Source: Prevotella sp.
GTDB lineage: Bacteria > Bacteroidota > Bacteroidia > Bacteroidales > Bacteroidaceae
Direction of reading: 5' to 3'
Assembly (NCBI GenBank): GCA_017541365.1
Contig: JAFXZF010000007.1
Location: 60,655-124,654, forward strand
Length of the DNA stretch: 64,000 nucleotides
Position 1 is the stretch's first letter. Every line of letters starts with the position of its first letter. A program made the position numbers and the translations under genes. Below the pieces are notes generated by a model. It did no database searches. It was not told the DNA's origin and was given only the letters and a program-made list of their open reading frames with translations. Shown here in pieces: positions 1 to 8,206 of this stretch.

Positions 1-171
1 GTTGAAGCAGTATATGCTCGATGCCACAAAGCAGAATGAGAGAAATGCCACTACCGCATTACACAGCAGATGCATATCAAAGAGTTTCTGTCCGAAGAAT
101 ATGGGAAGGAGTACAAAGAGATTCTTCACCCAATGATGCGGACGGGTAAGTTTTATCAGTTCACAGTTCAT
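1..171 (-). CDS. UbiA-family prenyltransferase, N-terminal fragment (cut by window edge)
   Basis: The first 57 codons of a minus-strand gene that runs off the window. After the ATG at 171 it reads KLTRPHHWVKNLFVLLPIFF and continues into hydrophobic segments. The RPHxWVKNLF signature is typical of UbiA-type membrane prenyltransferases, especially the decaprenyl-phosphate phosphoribosyltransferase-like branch that moves a phosphosugar onto a polyprenyl phosphate. An in-frame TGA directly upstream of the ATG supports this start. It begins 17 bases after the acyltransferase stop, so it is probably the third gene of a minus-strand operon. The substrate cannot be told from this fragment. Confidence 0.6.
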   Translation of the reverse strand, partial: MNCELIKLTRPHHWVKNLFVLLPIFFGQKLFDMHLLCNAVVAFLSFCFVASSIYCFN

Positions 172-187
172 AATTCACAGTAAACAG

Positions 188-1258
188 TTATTTTTCCTGC
201 AGTTTCTTTATTACGAGACGGTATATCATAGAGAGTAGTATCGTGGCAACAATATACATCACCAGACCGTCGAGGATGTCGCCATGGCGTGATATTGGAA
301 TAAAAATCTTTCGTGTCACGGGGTGAGCCACAAATATAGCAGCAGACAATGCGCCTAACCATACAAGAGGACGAATCGCCAATTCAGGCAGTATGCGCAC
401 AAATGCCACGTGTGATGCGATAATGAATACTGGCACGAACAGCCAACCCCAGAAACTAAGCGAGAGGAAGAAAATAAGGAGTATGGATAGAAGTAGCACA
501 ACAAGATGCACAGCATTGGTGCAGGGCTTCATCTTGCCCTCACATCGTGCCAGGAGCAGTCCCATACCGAATGGCAACATGCCTCCTATGCAGTTGTAGC
601 GCAGGCGGTTGAGGACATCTCCTTCGGGATCGCCGAAACACATCGCCTGTAGCATGGTACACACCACCATCAATCCAACTGTCCATCTCCAATGACGACG
701 ATGAAGCAGGAGTATATAAATAAGGTATAGCTGCATCATCAGTCCAAAGAACCAGTATGGTCCAGGCCAGATGATATGGTCAGGATCTGGCAGAAGGTTG
801 ATGATCATGGTGAGTTGGGCTATGATGTCCGTCCATGCCCAGTGGTGCCTGCCTGGCGTCATCCAGTCAACCATAGCAAATACTACAAAACCCAGGAGCA
901 TCATGGGAAACAGTTTCATGAAGTGCTTCCAGAGAAACCGTCTTCTCCCTTGTCGGCACGCCATACCCTCAAGAGTCGGCTCGCCGGGGGTCTCATACTT
1001 CTTCACTAGTCCATATCCTGAAAGGAACAAGAATATGGGCACCCCGTAATGGCCAAAGAAGGAGAACAGTTGAAGGATGAGGGTTGAAGGTTGAAAGTTC
1101 ATGAATTCTGCCAACATACGGTCAGCGTTGCCCTGGGTGAAGGTATATTCATTCTCCTTCACCATAGGTCCCAGCCAATGGAGGTAGTTGTGCATGAAGA
1201 TGCCCACTATAGCCATGCCACGCAGGGCGGAGCACTGTGCCTTACTTAAGAGTATCAT
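188..1258 (-). CDS. Acyltransferase family 3 membrane protein
   Basis: A 356-residue polytopic membrane protein. Near the N-terminus it reads LRGMAIVGIFMHNYLHW, then a GHYGVPIFLFLSGYGL stretch, which is the layout of acyltransferase-3 (OafA/NodX-like) enzymes that O-acylate surface glycans or lipids. The His in the first helix is the usual candidate catalytic residue. About ten hydrophobic segments can be counted. Its start overlaps the end of the upstream sulfatase-fold gene by 17 bases, indicating translational coupling, and the UbiA-like gene follows closely. The role is inferred to be modification of an envelope glycan or lipid; the acyl donor and acceptor are unknown. Confidence 0.8.
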   Translation of the reverse strand: MILLSKAQCSALRGMAIVGIFMHNYLHWLGPMVKENEYTFTQGNADRMLAEFMNFQPSTLILQLFSFFGHYGVPIFLFLSGYGLVKKYETPGEPTLEGMACRQGRRRFLWKHFMKLFPMMLLGFVVFAMVDWMTPGRHHWAWTDIIAQLTMIINLLPDPDHIIWPGPYWFFGLMMQLYLIYILLLHRRHWRWTVGLMVVCTMLQAMCFGDPEGDVLNRLRYNCIGGMLPFGMGLLLARCEGKMKPCTNAVHLVVLLLSILLIFFLSLSFWGWLFVPVFIIASHVAFVRILPELAIRPLVWLGALSAAIFVAHPVTRKIFIPISRHGDILDGLVMYIVATILLSMIYRLVIKKLQEK

Positions 1259-3137
1259 AATCCACCTTATTCTTTATGATGCGTTTTCTATTTTCGTCGT
1301 ACTGCGGCGACAGGAGGTCGTACTTTGGGTTGTAGTACGGCGTATGTATGCCCGCCAGCCCCAGCAGCATGTGCGACAGGGCATCAGTCATATAGCGCTT
1401 ACTTTTCGCTCCCCTTATAGCATTATATACATCCCTATGGCGCGCCCTGTACTTGGGAGAGCAGTATATCCACATCGGTATGCGAAACTCCTCATCAGCC
1501 AGTCTCTTATCGATAACGGCATCATGCATCCTGCCACAGAAGTGCCGTGCACCAGGACCAAACACTTCCTCGCCATGATCAGATATGTATATCACTATGG
1601 CGTCCTTATCCTTGAAGCGATCTATAATCTGGTTTACTACCGAGTCATTATACCACACGGCATTATCATAGTCTGCCATCATCTTTCGCCTCTTCGCTGG
1701 CATGTCCATATCATTAGGGTAACAGTCGGCACCCCATCGTTTCTTGGAATTAGGACAGCGTGTGCGATAGTTCACATGCTGACCCATCAGGTGGAAGATG
1801 GTGAGAGCACCCACCTGACCTCCTCCTACAGGGTAGGAATTAAGGCCTTCGTAGCCCATAGGGCGTTTCGTAGGAGCCGCAGGCTCCGTTTCGTTTTCGT
1901 TAAGATTGTCCCAATCTTGCAACAACCCTTCGTCAAAGACATGGAGCTTGTCGTTGCGCACATCAAACTGCTCGGCTGAGAGCTTCTCGTTGTTTATAAA
2001 GAAACCGCCAGAGAAATCATACACCGCCTCCTTGGCTTGTGGCAGAAACTGGTTGGTGAGGAATGTCACCCTGTAGCCTGCCTTACGAAACAGTTGGCAG
2101 AACAACGGATAGTCGCACCAGTCACCACTGTCACCCACGCAGTAGGTCGTCATCAGGTGTTTGAATACGAAGCTCGTAAGATTCCAAGGCGCTATAGCAT
2201 CATCCATCTTGGTGAGCAGTCGCGATTTCTCCAGTTTCACCTGCTTTGGCATGTTCTTCTTGTCATAGCCATATAGCTGTGCATGGCGTTTGTTGAAACT
2301 CTCACCTATTATGAGCACTATGTTCTGGCTCTTGAAGTCGCACGAATCGACCTTAGCCTTCGTGTCAGCAGTACGTATCAGTATGTCAAGCTGTTTTGCT
2401 ATCAGCTGGTTGCTTCGTATGGCAAACACCAATCGCATCGGCGGCTGGTACATCTCCGTATGAGGGTGGTAGGCAAGCGAGTGCTCCACCTCGCCTATCG
2501 TCTTCATCGACATCGTCTTCTGGTACAGCGCCTTATTCTCGTATGACTGAGGATAAAAAGCATAAGCAAGGAGGGCGAGGATGACGGCATCAACAATCAA
2601 GCGAACCCCCAGACTAACCCGTAACCCCTGCATTTTGCTCCCCACATATTGTCCCCCTCTCTTCAAGAAAGGGGCTAGGGGTGAGTCTATGATTGCATGC
2701 ACCAACGGCACCAGCATTATTATACCCACCTCCGTCAGCAGTATTTCAGGCGAGAGATAGCTTTGGAAAAACTCTGAAGCCTCACCAGAGTTGGTCTCGC
2801 CCACAAGCAGTAGCATGGAGGGATTGATCGTGGTACCAAACTTAACAAAGCAGAAAGTATCAATGATGTAAAGCGGGTATATAACGCAGTATATCAGAGC
2901 TTTAACGACAGTGCGCAAAGGAAAACTTTTAACCCTTGCAGGCACCAAACATACAATGGCTGATAGAAGATACACATCCACAAACAACTCCCATGGAGCA
3001 TTCTCATACATGTGTGCCCCCTTCCAATTAGGCACCGTCACTATGCTGCTCACTATACCCAGCAGGTACATGAACAGGAAAAATCTTGTTGCTATAGGAC
3101 GTAGTAACAACGGCATAGTGGTTGCAAAATTAGGCAT
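1242..3137 (-). CDS. Phosphoethanolamine transferase-like sulfatase-fold membrane enzyme
   Basis: A 631-residue protein with about five N-terminal membrane segments (residues 10-210) followed by an extracytoplasmic alkaline-phosphatase/sulfatase domain. NIVLIIGESFNKRHAQLYGY and SDHGEEVFGPGARHFCGR match the metal-binding motifs of EptA/CptA-type transferases, which add phosphoethanolamine to lipid A or core sugar. A Thr in the APWNLTSFVF segment is the likely nucleophile. Two inserted palindromic repeats lie in frame: the hairpin repeat at 1865-1918 and a C/G-rich palindrome near 2650-2690 that encodes SPLAPFLKRGGQ. First gene of a three-gene operon; no canonical promoter was seen upstream. 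Confidence 0.78.
   Translation of the reverse strand: MPNFATTMPLLLRPIATRFFLFMYLLGIVSSIVTVPNWKGAHMYENAPWELFVDVYLLSAIVCLVPARVKSFPLRTVVKALIYCVIYPLYIIDTFCFVKFGTTINPSMLLLVGETNSGEASEFFQSYLSPEILLTEVGIIMLVPLVHAIIDSPLAPFLKRGGQYVGSKMQGLRVSLGVRLIVDAVILALLAYAFYPQSYENKALYQKTMSMKTIGEVEHSLAYHPHTEMYQPPMRLVFAIRSNQLIAKQLDILIRTADTKAKVDSCDFKSQNIVLIIGESFNKRHAQLYGYDKKNMPKQVKLEKSRLLTKMDDAIAPWNLTSFVFKHLMTTYCVGDSGDWCDYPLFCQLFRKAGYRVTFLTNQFLPQAKEAVYDFSGGFFINNEKLSAEQFDVRNDKLHVFDEGLLQDWDNLNENETEPAAPTKRPMGYEGLNSYPVGGGQVGALTIFHLMGQHVNYRTRCPNSKKRWGADCYPNDMDMPAKRRKMMADYDNAVWYNDSVVNQIIDRFKDKDAIVIYISDHGEEVFGPGARHFCGRMHDAVIDKRLADEEFRIPMWIYCSPKYRARHRDVYNAIRGAKSKRYMTDALSHMLLGLAGIHTPYYNPKYDLLSPQYDENRKRIIKNKVDYDTLK
1865..1918 (-). 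repeat. Variable-stem hairpin repeat inside a coding gene
   Basis: On the coding (minus) strand two hairpins occur in tandem. AAGATTG-GGA-CAATCTT is followed by the linker AACGAAAACGAAAC, then GGAGCC-TGC-GGCTCC, then TACGAAAC. Linker and layout match the intergenic arrays at 46912, 53009, 58441 and 59156. The element is in frame and encodes a low-complexity Asn/Glu/Pro-rich segment between the two catalytic halves of the enzyme. Confidence 0.75.
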
Positions 3138-3195
3138 TTTTTTTTAATTTATGAAATTAAAATATCAAAAGATTAGGAAATTGAAAAAAAATAAT

Positions 3196-3203
3196 TACTT
3201 TTG
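3196..3203 (+). promoter_or_regulatory. -7 box for the acyltransferase/ispF unit
   Basis: TACTTTTG matches the Bacteroidetes TAnnTTTG element. No good -33 TTTG is seen. The ATG at 3209 lies only five bases after the box, so the transcript is predicted to have almost no leader. Confidence 0.55.
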
Positions 3204-3208
3204 CAAAC

Positions 3209-4264
3209 ATGAAGTTACCTGATATACAACTGAATGACATATCGAAGTATCGTGGAGAGCTGATGGGCTTCGCCATCATCATAGTGATGCTCTTCCACGT
3301 GAGTTTGTCACAACGTAGTCCGTGGTTCGGCTTGAGGAGGATGGGCAATCTGGGTGTTGACATATTCTTCTTCCTGTCGGGCATAGGACTGTGGTATTCG
3401 TGGAGCAAGCAGCAACTGTACGGGAGGTTTTACCTGAACCGTGCCTTGCGCATATACCCTGCGTGGCTCATAATAGCGGGATATTTCTACCTGAGTCGCT
3501 TCACTACGGCGCACCCATCCTATCGCCTACCCTTTGGGGGCACAGGGAGTGCTACAGCAGACAGCTGGATAGACCTTGCTGGCGATGTGCTGTTCAACTG
3601 GGACTTCTGGCTGTACGACGAGCTGACATTCTGGTATGTGCCTGCTACGATGATGATGTATCTCTTTGCCCCACTCTTCATGCAACTGCTGAGGAAGGAC
3701 AGGGTGTTTCAGTGGTTGGTGGCGCTACCGCTGATATGGTGCATCATAATGATGTACGTGGTGCCTGTGCACAAGGCGGTGGGACATATTGAGATATTCT
3801 GGAGCAGGATACCTATATTCATGCTGGGCATAGTGTGCGCAGAGGCGGTAAAACAGAGGCAGACCGTGAGCAAACACGCCTGGTGGATGATAGTGGGCGG
3901 CTTTGCACTGAGTCTGTGGGCGTGCGTATGGTTGGAGCAGTTCAGGCACGGCAGGTTCCCTCTCTACACGGAGAGGATGCTGTACATCATTCTCGCTATT
4001 ACGACGATAATGATCATGTCGAGGGTGTTTGACCTTATGGCTGATGGCAAACTGAAGTTTGTCAACAAGTTCTTCAGCTGGGTGGGTGGATTCTCACTTG
4101 AACTTTACTTGGTACACGTGGAGTTCGTAATGAAACCTTTGGAGCGTCAGCACATGGGCTACTGGCCTACGTTCTGGCTAACGCTCGCCATCTCACTGCC
4201 TATAGCATGGCTGATACACAAGATTTGTACTATAATAATAGATAAGGTAAAGGTATATATATGA
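3209..4264 (+). CDS. Acyltransferase family 3 membrane protein
   Basis: A 351-residue polytopic protein. YRGELMGFAIIIVMLFHVSL and the GNLGVDIFFFLSGIGLWYSW segment mark it as an acyltransferase-3 family member. The His of the first helix and an Arg-rich YLNRALRIYPAW loop are also typical. It diverges from the phosphoethanolamine-transferase operon and overlaps ispF by four bases (ATGA). It is only distantly similar to the acyltransferase at 188-1258. Function is inferred as surface glycan or lipid O-acylation; the pairing with ispF looks positional rather than functional. M20 is an alternative start if the leaderless start is not used. Confidence 0.8.
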   Translation: MKLPDIQLNDISKYRGELMGFAIIIVMLFHVSLSQRSPWFGLRRMGNLGVDIFFFLSGIGLWYSWSKQQLYGRFYLNRALRIYPAWLIIAGYFYLSRFTTAHPSYRLPFGGTGSATADSWIDLAGDVLFNWDFWLYDELTFWYVPATMMMYLFAPLFMQLLRKDRVFQWLVALPLIWCIIMMYVVPVHKAVGHIEIFWSRIPIFMLGIVCAEAVKQRQTVSKHAWWMIVGGFALSLWACVWLEQFRHGRFPLYTERMLYIILAITTIMIMSRVFDLMADGKLKFVNKFFSWVGGFSLELYLVHVEFVMKPLERQHMGYWPTFWLTLAISLPIAWLIHKICTIIIDKVKVYI

Positions 4265-4737
4265 TAAGAATAGGAATGGGATATGACGTCCATCAGTTGG
4301 TTGAGGGACGTGACCTCTGGCTTGGAGGTATAAAGATAGAGCATACGCACGGACTACTGGGGCACAGCGATGCGGATGTGTTGATTCACGCCATCTGCGA
4401 TGCCTTGCTTGGGGCAGCCAACATGCGTGATATAGGCTACCACTTTCCTGATACTGCGGAGGAAACTGACGGCATAGACTCCAAGATACTGCTCAAAAAA
4501 ACAATAGAGCTTATAGCCACAAAGGGCTATAAGCTCGGAAATATCGATTGCACGGTGTGTGCCGAACAGCCTAAGCTGAATCCTCACATAGAGGAGATGA
4601 AACTATGCCTCGCCAAGGTAATGAACACTGATACAGACAACATCAGCATCAAGGCCACGACCACAGAGAAACTGGGCTTCACAGGCAGGAAAGAGGGTAT
4701 CAGCGCATACGCTGTAGCGCTTATAATTGACAATTGA
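4261..4737 (+). CDS. ispF: 2-C-methyl-D-erythritol 2,4-cyclodiphosphate synthase
   Basis: A 158-residue protein, full family length. It converts CDP-methylerythritol 2-phosphate to the cyclic diphosphate in the non-mevalonate isoprenoid pathway. Visible motifs are GMGYDVHQL with the metal-binding Asp and His, GLLGHSDADVLIHAICDALLG, and the C-terminal KATTTEKLGFTGRKEGI active-site loop. The start overlaps the acyltransferase stop, so it is translated from the same message. Its stop lies 15 bases from the convergent SLBB gene. Confidence 0.97.
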   Translation: MIRIGMGYDVHQLVEGRDLWLGGIKIEHTHGLLGHSDADVLIHAICDALLGAANMRDIGYHFPDTAEETDGIDSKILLKKTIELIATKGYKLGNIDCTVCAEQPKLNPHIEEMKLCLAKVMNTDTDNISIKATTTEKLGFTGRKEGISAYAVALIIDN

Positions 4738-4752
4738 CAATTATTGCTACTA

Positions 4753-7344
4753 TTATTTTATCGCTGTAACGACTACTGCAGCCATCGTGGCGATGGTAGA
4801 ACCTATGCTAACCCACATGGATGCTGACTGGGTGTTAGGAGTGGTATGACGCTCAGGAAGCACTATCTCACAACCTGGTTCTATCTTGGCACCATCCTTT
4901 ATCATCTGCGCACTTCCGTTCTGATATACCACGTAAGCCCACTTACGGTTGGTCCTACCTCGTGCACCGCCCTGCTGCATGTAGTACTTTATACCCTTAC
5001 CCTTGACGTAAGGTACGGTATTAGTGTAGGGTACTGCTCCTGAAATCTTAACTGTATTGTTGAATGGCTCTACTATAAGACGGTCATTGTCGCGCAGTAT
5101 TACATCATCGGCACAACCAGGGTTCTTCAGCGAGTTCTGTAGATTGACAGCCACACGGTATTCATCTTCGTTGAGATACTGCTCGCGGGTGAGAGAGTCG
5201 GCAAAGAGATACCTGTCATCAGCACCCGTTGTAGTTGCTGTGGCATAGGCATTGGCACGGTTGGCACGTACTGCCAAAAGCATATTTTCTCTGCGACGTC
5301 GCTCCTCATCGTTCATCTTACGCATGATATAAGCACCGTTGGTTGCAGCACGAGGGGTAATACCTCCTGCCATCTTGAGAACATCGCTCACGCGTACATT
5401 ATCACCATTGAGTCCGTAGAAACCAGAAGAAAGCACCTCGCCTTCGACACTGACGCTGCTCTGCTCGGTGTAGCCCGACGTCTTGGTGACAAACACTTCA
5501 TCGAAAGGCTGCAATTTGAAGCCTGGCTGTCCATCAACTACGAAGCCATCAACGAGCGTCATTTCATAATCTTCCAGACGCGCCGCCTGATCTCCTCCTG
5601 CCTGAGCAGAGGGATTTAGCACACGGCGGCTTACCTTAACCTTATTGGAAGCACCATCCTTCATGCCACCAGCCTGCAGGATGAAGTCCTCCACCGTCAT
5701 GCCATCAGCATACTGGTAGGTGCCAGGATAATACACCTCGCCATATATCTTGAGTTTGCGCTCGTCATTAAGATCTTTCTTAGATGGTATGAAGAGCACG
5801 TCCTCATTACGCAGAGGAATGTCAGCCACTGTACCATTGAGTATGCCCTGTATGTCAAGAGACATAACCTCTAGAGTACGATCTGCCTTCATACGATGCA
5901 TCACGGCATGCTGCGAGAAAGCATCTTCGCTCAGACCGTCGGCAGTCTCGATAAGCCCCTTCACCGTGGTGACGTCACCACCAAGCTGATACAAGCCTGG
6001 ACGGAACACGGCACCTTTCAGTTCTACAGTATTGGACAAGCGAGGCAGGATAGCATCAACACTCACTGAATCCTCATCACTGACGCGGAACGATGCCATA
6101 TCAAACTCCGTCACGTTATACACGCCAAACTCTTTGCCGTTCTTACGGAGCAGACGCACACTCTTAGTGTATGCATCGCCAGTGAAACCACCTGCATACT
6201 TGAGGAGAGTCTGCACGCTCTCGGACTTTTTCATCTCATAGTACATAGGACGCTTTACCTTACCCGTTACACTAACGAGGCAGTCATAAGGACCCACGAC
6301 AATAACGTCATTGTCGGCAAGGCGCACATTGCCCGTCAGTTTGCCATTGAGTATGTAATCATAGATATCGACATTTGAAACAAGACGCCCTGCGCGATAG
6401 ACCTTAATATTACGCAAAGTACCTATCTCGCTCGTGCCTCCTGCCATATAAAGGGCATGAAACACGCTGGCAAAGGCTGACAGTGTATAGGTGCCAGGAG
6501 CTTTTACCTCACCCATCACATTGACCATTATAGTACGTGTCTGACCTAATGTCAACTTGATATTGGACGATGAGTAACGGGCACCAAGGGTAGAACGCAG
6601 ACGTGCATTTGCCTGACTTACGGTGAGCCCACTGACCTGTACGGGGCCGAAGCCATCGATATTAATATAACCATCAGGACTTACGGTGGACTGTACACTC
6701 TTCTGCGAAGCGCCATAAACATCTATATACACGGCATCGCCAGGCCCCAAGACATAGTTCTGAGGTGTGGCGATGTTCATATTAGGTTCGAATGAAAGAT
6801 TTTGGTTGTTGAAGATATCACGACCAAAGACTTTCTTGCGATTCTTCTCCTTCTGTGCTATCTGAAGATCTGTATTAGTAGAAGAATCAGGCATAAAATC
6901 ATTGAGGACAGACAGCATCTGTGACTCATCGTCGGCATTAGCATCGGCATTATCACCCTTGCTGCCAAGTCTGGAAGAAGGAATGCCATATGACTCATTC
7001 ATACCCATAACATTAGTGCTCTTGATAGCGCTACTGCCACCCTCACCCATTCGCTGTGAGGTTCCATTAGCACTGCGCTGACGGCTATCTTCACTTGCAG
7101 TCTCGACACCCCGCTGGCTACCCATAGTGGCACTTCCTGCACTTTGGTATTGCTTGCGTAACTTTTGGAGCCGAGTAACAGAGACACCACGCTGCATCAG
7201 TTTGGTGACAATCTGAGCTTGTGACGTGCCTTTTTTCTGCTCCTTCTGTATGAAAGTAACGATTTGCGAATCAGACATTGACTGAGCTAACGCACTAGTG
7301 AGACTCGTCAGTGCCATAATTGTAATTATAAGGAAACGTTTCAT
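4753..7344 (-). CDS. SLBB-domain polysaccharide export (Wza-like) protein
   Basis: An 863-residue secreted protein. A signal peptide ends near ALAQ at residue 20, with no lipobox Cys. Then come a charged, Ser/Gly-rich region (30-140), a Poly_export domain starting at NYVLGPGDAVYIDVYG (about residue 196), and repeated SLBB folds (IMVNVMGEVKAPGTYTL, LVSVTGKVKRPMYYEM, LKIYGEVYYPGTYQY, VSVEGEVLSSGFYGL, VKISGAVPYTNTVPY). A hydrophobic segment lies at the C-terminus. Such proteins form outer-membrane export channels for capsule or exopolysaccharide. No polysaccharide locus lies nearby, so the exported glycan is unknown. Confidence 0.88.
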   Translation of the reverse strand: MKRFLIITIMALTSLTSALAQSMSDSQIVTFIQKEQKKGTSQAQIVTKLMQRGVSVTRLQKLRKQYQSAGSATMGSQRGVETASEDSRQRSANGTSQRMGEGGSSAIKSTNVMGMNESYGIPSSRLGSKGDNADANADDESQMLSVLNDFMPDSSTNTDLQIAQKEKNRKKVFGRDIFNNQNLSFEPNMNIATPQNYVLGPGDAVYIDVYGASQKSVQSTVSPDGYINIDGFGPVQVSGLTVSQANARLRSTLGARYSSSNIKLTLGQTRTIMVNVMGEVKAPGTYTLSAFASVFHALYMAGGTSEIGTLRNIKVYRAGRLVSNVDIYDYILNGKLTGNVRLADNDVIVVGPYDCLVSVTGKVKRPMYYEMKKSESVQTLLKYAGGFTGDAYTKSVRLLRKNGKEFGVYNVTEFDMASFRVSDEDSVSVDAILPRLSNTVELKGAVFRPGLYQLGGDVTTVKGLIETADGLSEDAFSQHAVMHRMKADRTLEVMSLDIQGILNGTVADIPLRNEDVLFIPSKKDLNDERKLKIYGEVYYPGTYQYADGMTVEDFILQAGGMKDGASNKVKVSRRVLNPSAQAGGDQAARLEDYEMTLVDGFVVDGQPGFKLQPFDEVFVTKTSGYTEQSSVSVEGEVLSSGFYGLNGDNVRVSDVLKMAGGITPRAATNGAYIMRKMNDEERRRRENMLLAVRANRANAYATATTTGADDRYLFADSLTREQYLNEDEYRVAVNLQNSLKNPGCADDVILRDNDRLIVEPFNNTVKISGAVPYTNTVPYVKGKGIKYYMQQGGARGRTNRKWAYVVYQNGSAQMIKDGAKIEPGCEIVLPERHTTPNTQSASMWVSIGSTIATMAAVVVTAIK

Positions 7345-7406
7345 CGTGTAAAATTTTATTTACAATAATAACGGCGTATACACATAATTTATTGCATAAA
7401 CGGCAA

Positions 7407-7414
7407 CAAAGGTA
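7407..7414 (-). promoter_or_regulatory. -7 box for the SLBB export gene
   Basis: The minus strand reads TACCTTTG, a match to TAnnTTTG, about 63 bases upstream of the start at 7344. No clear -33 element: that position falls within the heptamer array. Confidence 0.55.
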
Positions 7415-7424
7415 CGAAAAAAAG

Positions 7425-7473
7425 TTGAAAGATGAAAGTTGAAAGATGAAAATTAAAAGTTGAAAGTTGAAAG
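7425..7473. repeat. Seven tandem heptamers
   Basis: Exactly seven 7-bp units in a row: TTGAAAG, ATGAAAG, TTGAAAG, ATGAAAA, TTAAAAG, TTGAAAG, TTGAAAG. The array lies between two divergent promoters. Confidence 0.85.
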
Positions 7474-7475
7474 TT

Positions 7476-7506
7476 TTTGTCGTTTCGTTATTTTATTGTA
7501 ACTTTG
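7476..7506 (+). promoter_or_regulatory. Promoter of the lolD-cvfB unit
   Basis: TTTG at 7476-7479 and TAACTTTG at 7499-7506, spaced 19 bases. The ATG at 7528 follows with a short leader. Confidence 0.7.
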
Positions 7507-7527
7507 CAGTTCAAACACGTCACAACA

Positions 7528-8196
7528 ATGATTGAGGTAAAAAATATATACAAGTCATTCGGCAACCTGCAGGTACTCAAAGGTATAGACCTGAATATCG
7601 ACAAGGGAGAGGTGGTGAGCATAGTCGGACCGAGCGGTGCAGGCAAGACCACCTTACTGCAGATTATGGGCACGCTCGACAGTGCCGACAGCGGAGAGGT
7701 TTACATCGACAATGTCAACGTAGGAAGCATGTCATCAAACAAGCTGGCAGATTTCCGCAATCGTAACATCGGCTTTATATTTCAGTTTCACCAACTGTTG
7801 CCTGAGTTTACCGCAGAAGAAAATATAATAATACCCGCCCTCATAGCGGGCACTAAAAAGAACGAGGCGAGGAAACGTGCGCAGGAGTTACTCGCATTTC
7901 TGAACCTCGTAGACCGAGCCAAACACAAGCCCTCAGAACTATCAGGAGGCGAAAAGCAGCGCATAGCCGTAGCGAGGGCACTGATAAATAACCCATCGGT
8001 GGTTTTTGCCGATGAACCATCAGGTTCGCTTGACTCACAGAACAAGAAGGAACTACATCAGCTATTCTTTGACCTAAGAGAGAAGTACGGACAAACATTC
8101 GTAATCGTCACCCACGACGAGGAGCTCTCAAAACTCACAGACAGGACGATACACATCACCGACGGCATCATCAGCCAAAACGACATCAACGAATAG
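7528..8196 (+). CDS. lolD: LolD-type ABC transporter ATP-binding protein
   Basis: A 222-residue ATPase. The ATG at 7528 is chosen because the longer open frame starts inside the promoter. Walker A is [10 protein letters not shown], the Q-loop is [18 protein letters not shown], the signature is [16 protein letters not shown], Walker B is [14 protein letters not shown], and the switch His is in VIVTHDEEL. Length and the [12 protein letters not shown] segment match the LolD family, which powers lipoprotein release from the inner membrane with LolC/E. No permease partner is in the window, so a related MacB/FtsE-like role is possible. It is followed after 10 bases by cvfB. Confidence 0.85.
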   Translation: MIEVKNIYKSFGNLQVLKGIDLNIDKGEVVSIVGPSGAGKTTLLQIMGTLDSADSGEVYIDNVNVGSMSSNKLADFRNRNIGFIFQFHQLLPEFTAEENIIIPALIAGTKKNEARKRAQELLAFLNLVDRAKHKPSELSGGEKQRIAVARALINNPSVVFADEPSGSLDSQNKKELHQLFFDLREKYGQTFVIVTHDEELSKLTDRTIHITDGIISQNDINE

Positions 8197-8206
8197 ACAC
8201 CACACT

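Noticed and set aside
1188..1979. 263-residue plus-strand open frame
   Set aside because: Antisense to the phosphoethanolamine-transferase-like gene, with no family motif; a shadow frame.
4720..4752. Terminator between ispF and the SLBB gene
   Set aside because: Only two TTGACAA-like repeats are present; no stable hairpin with a T-run.
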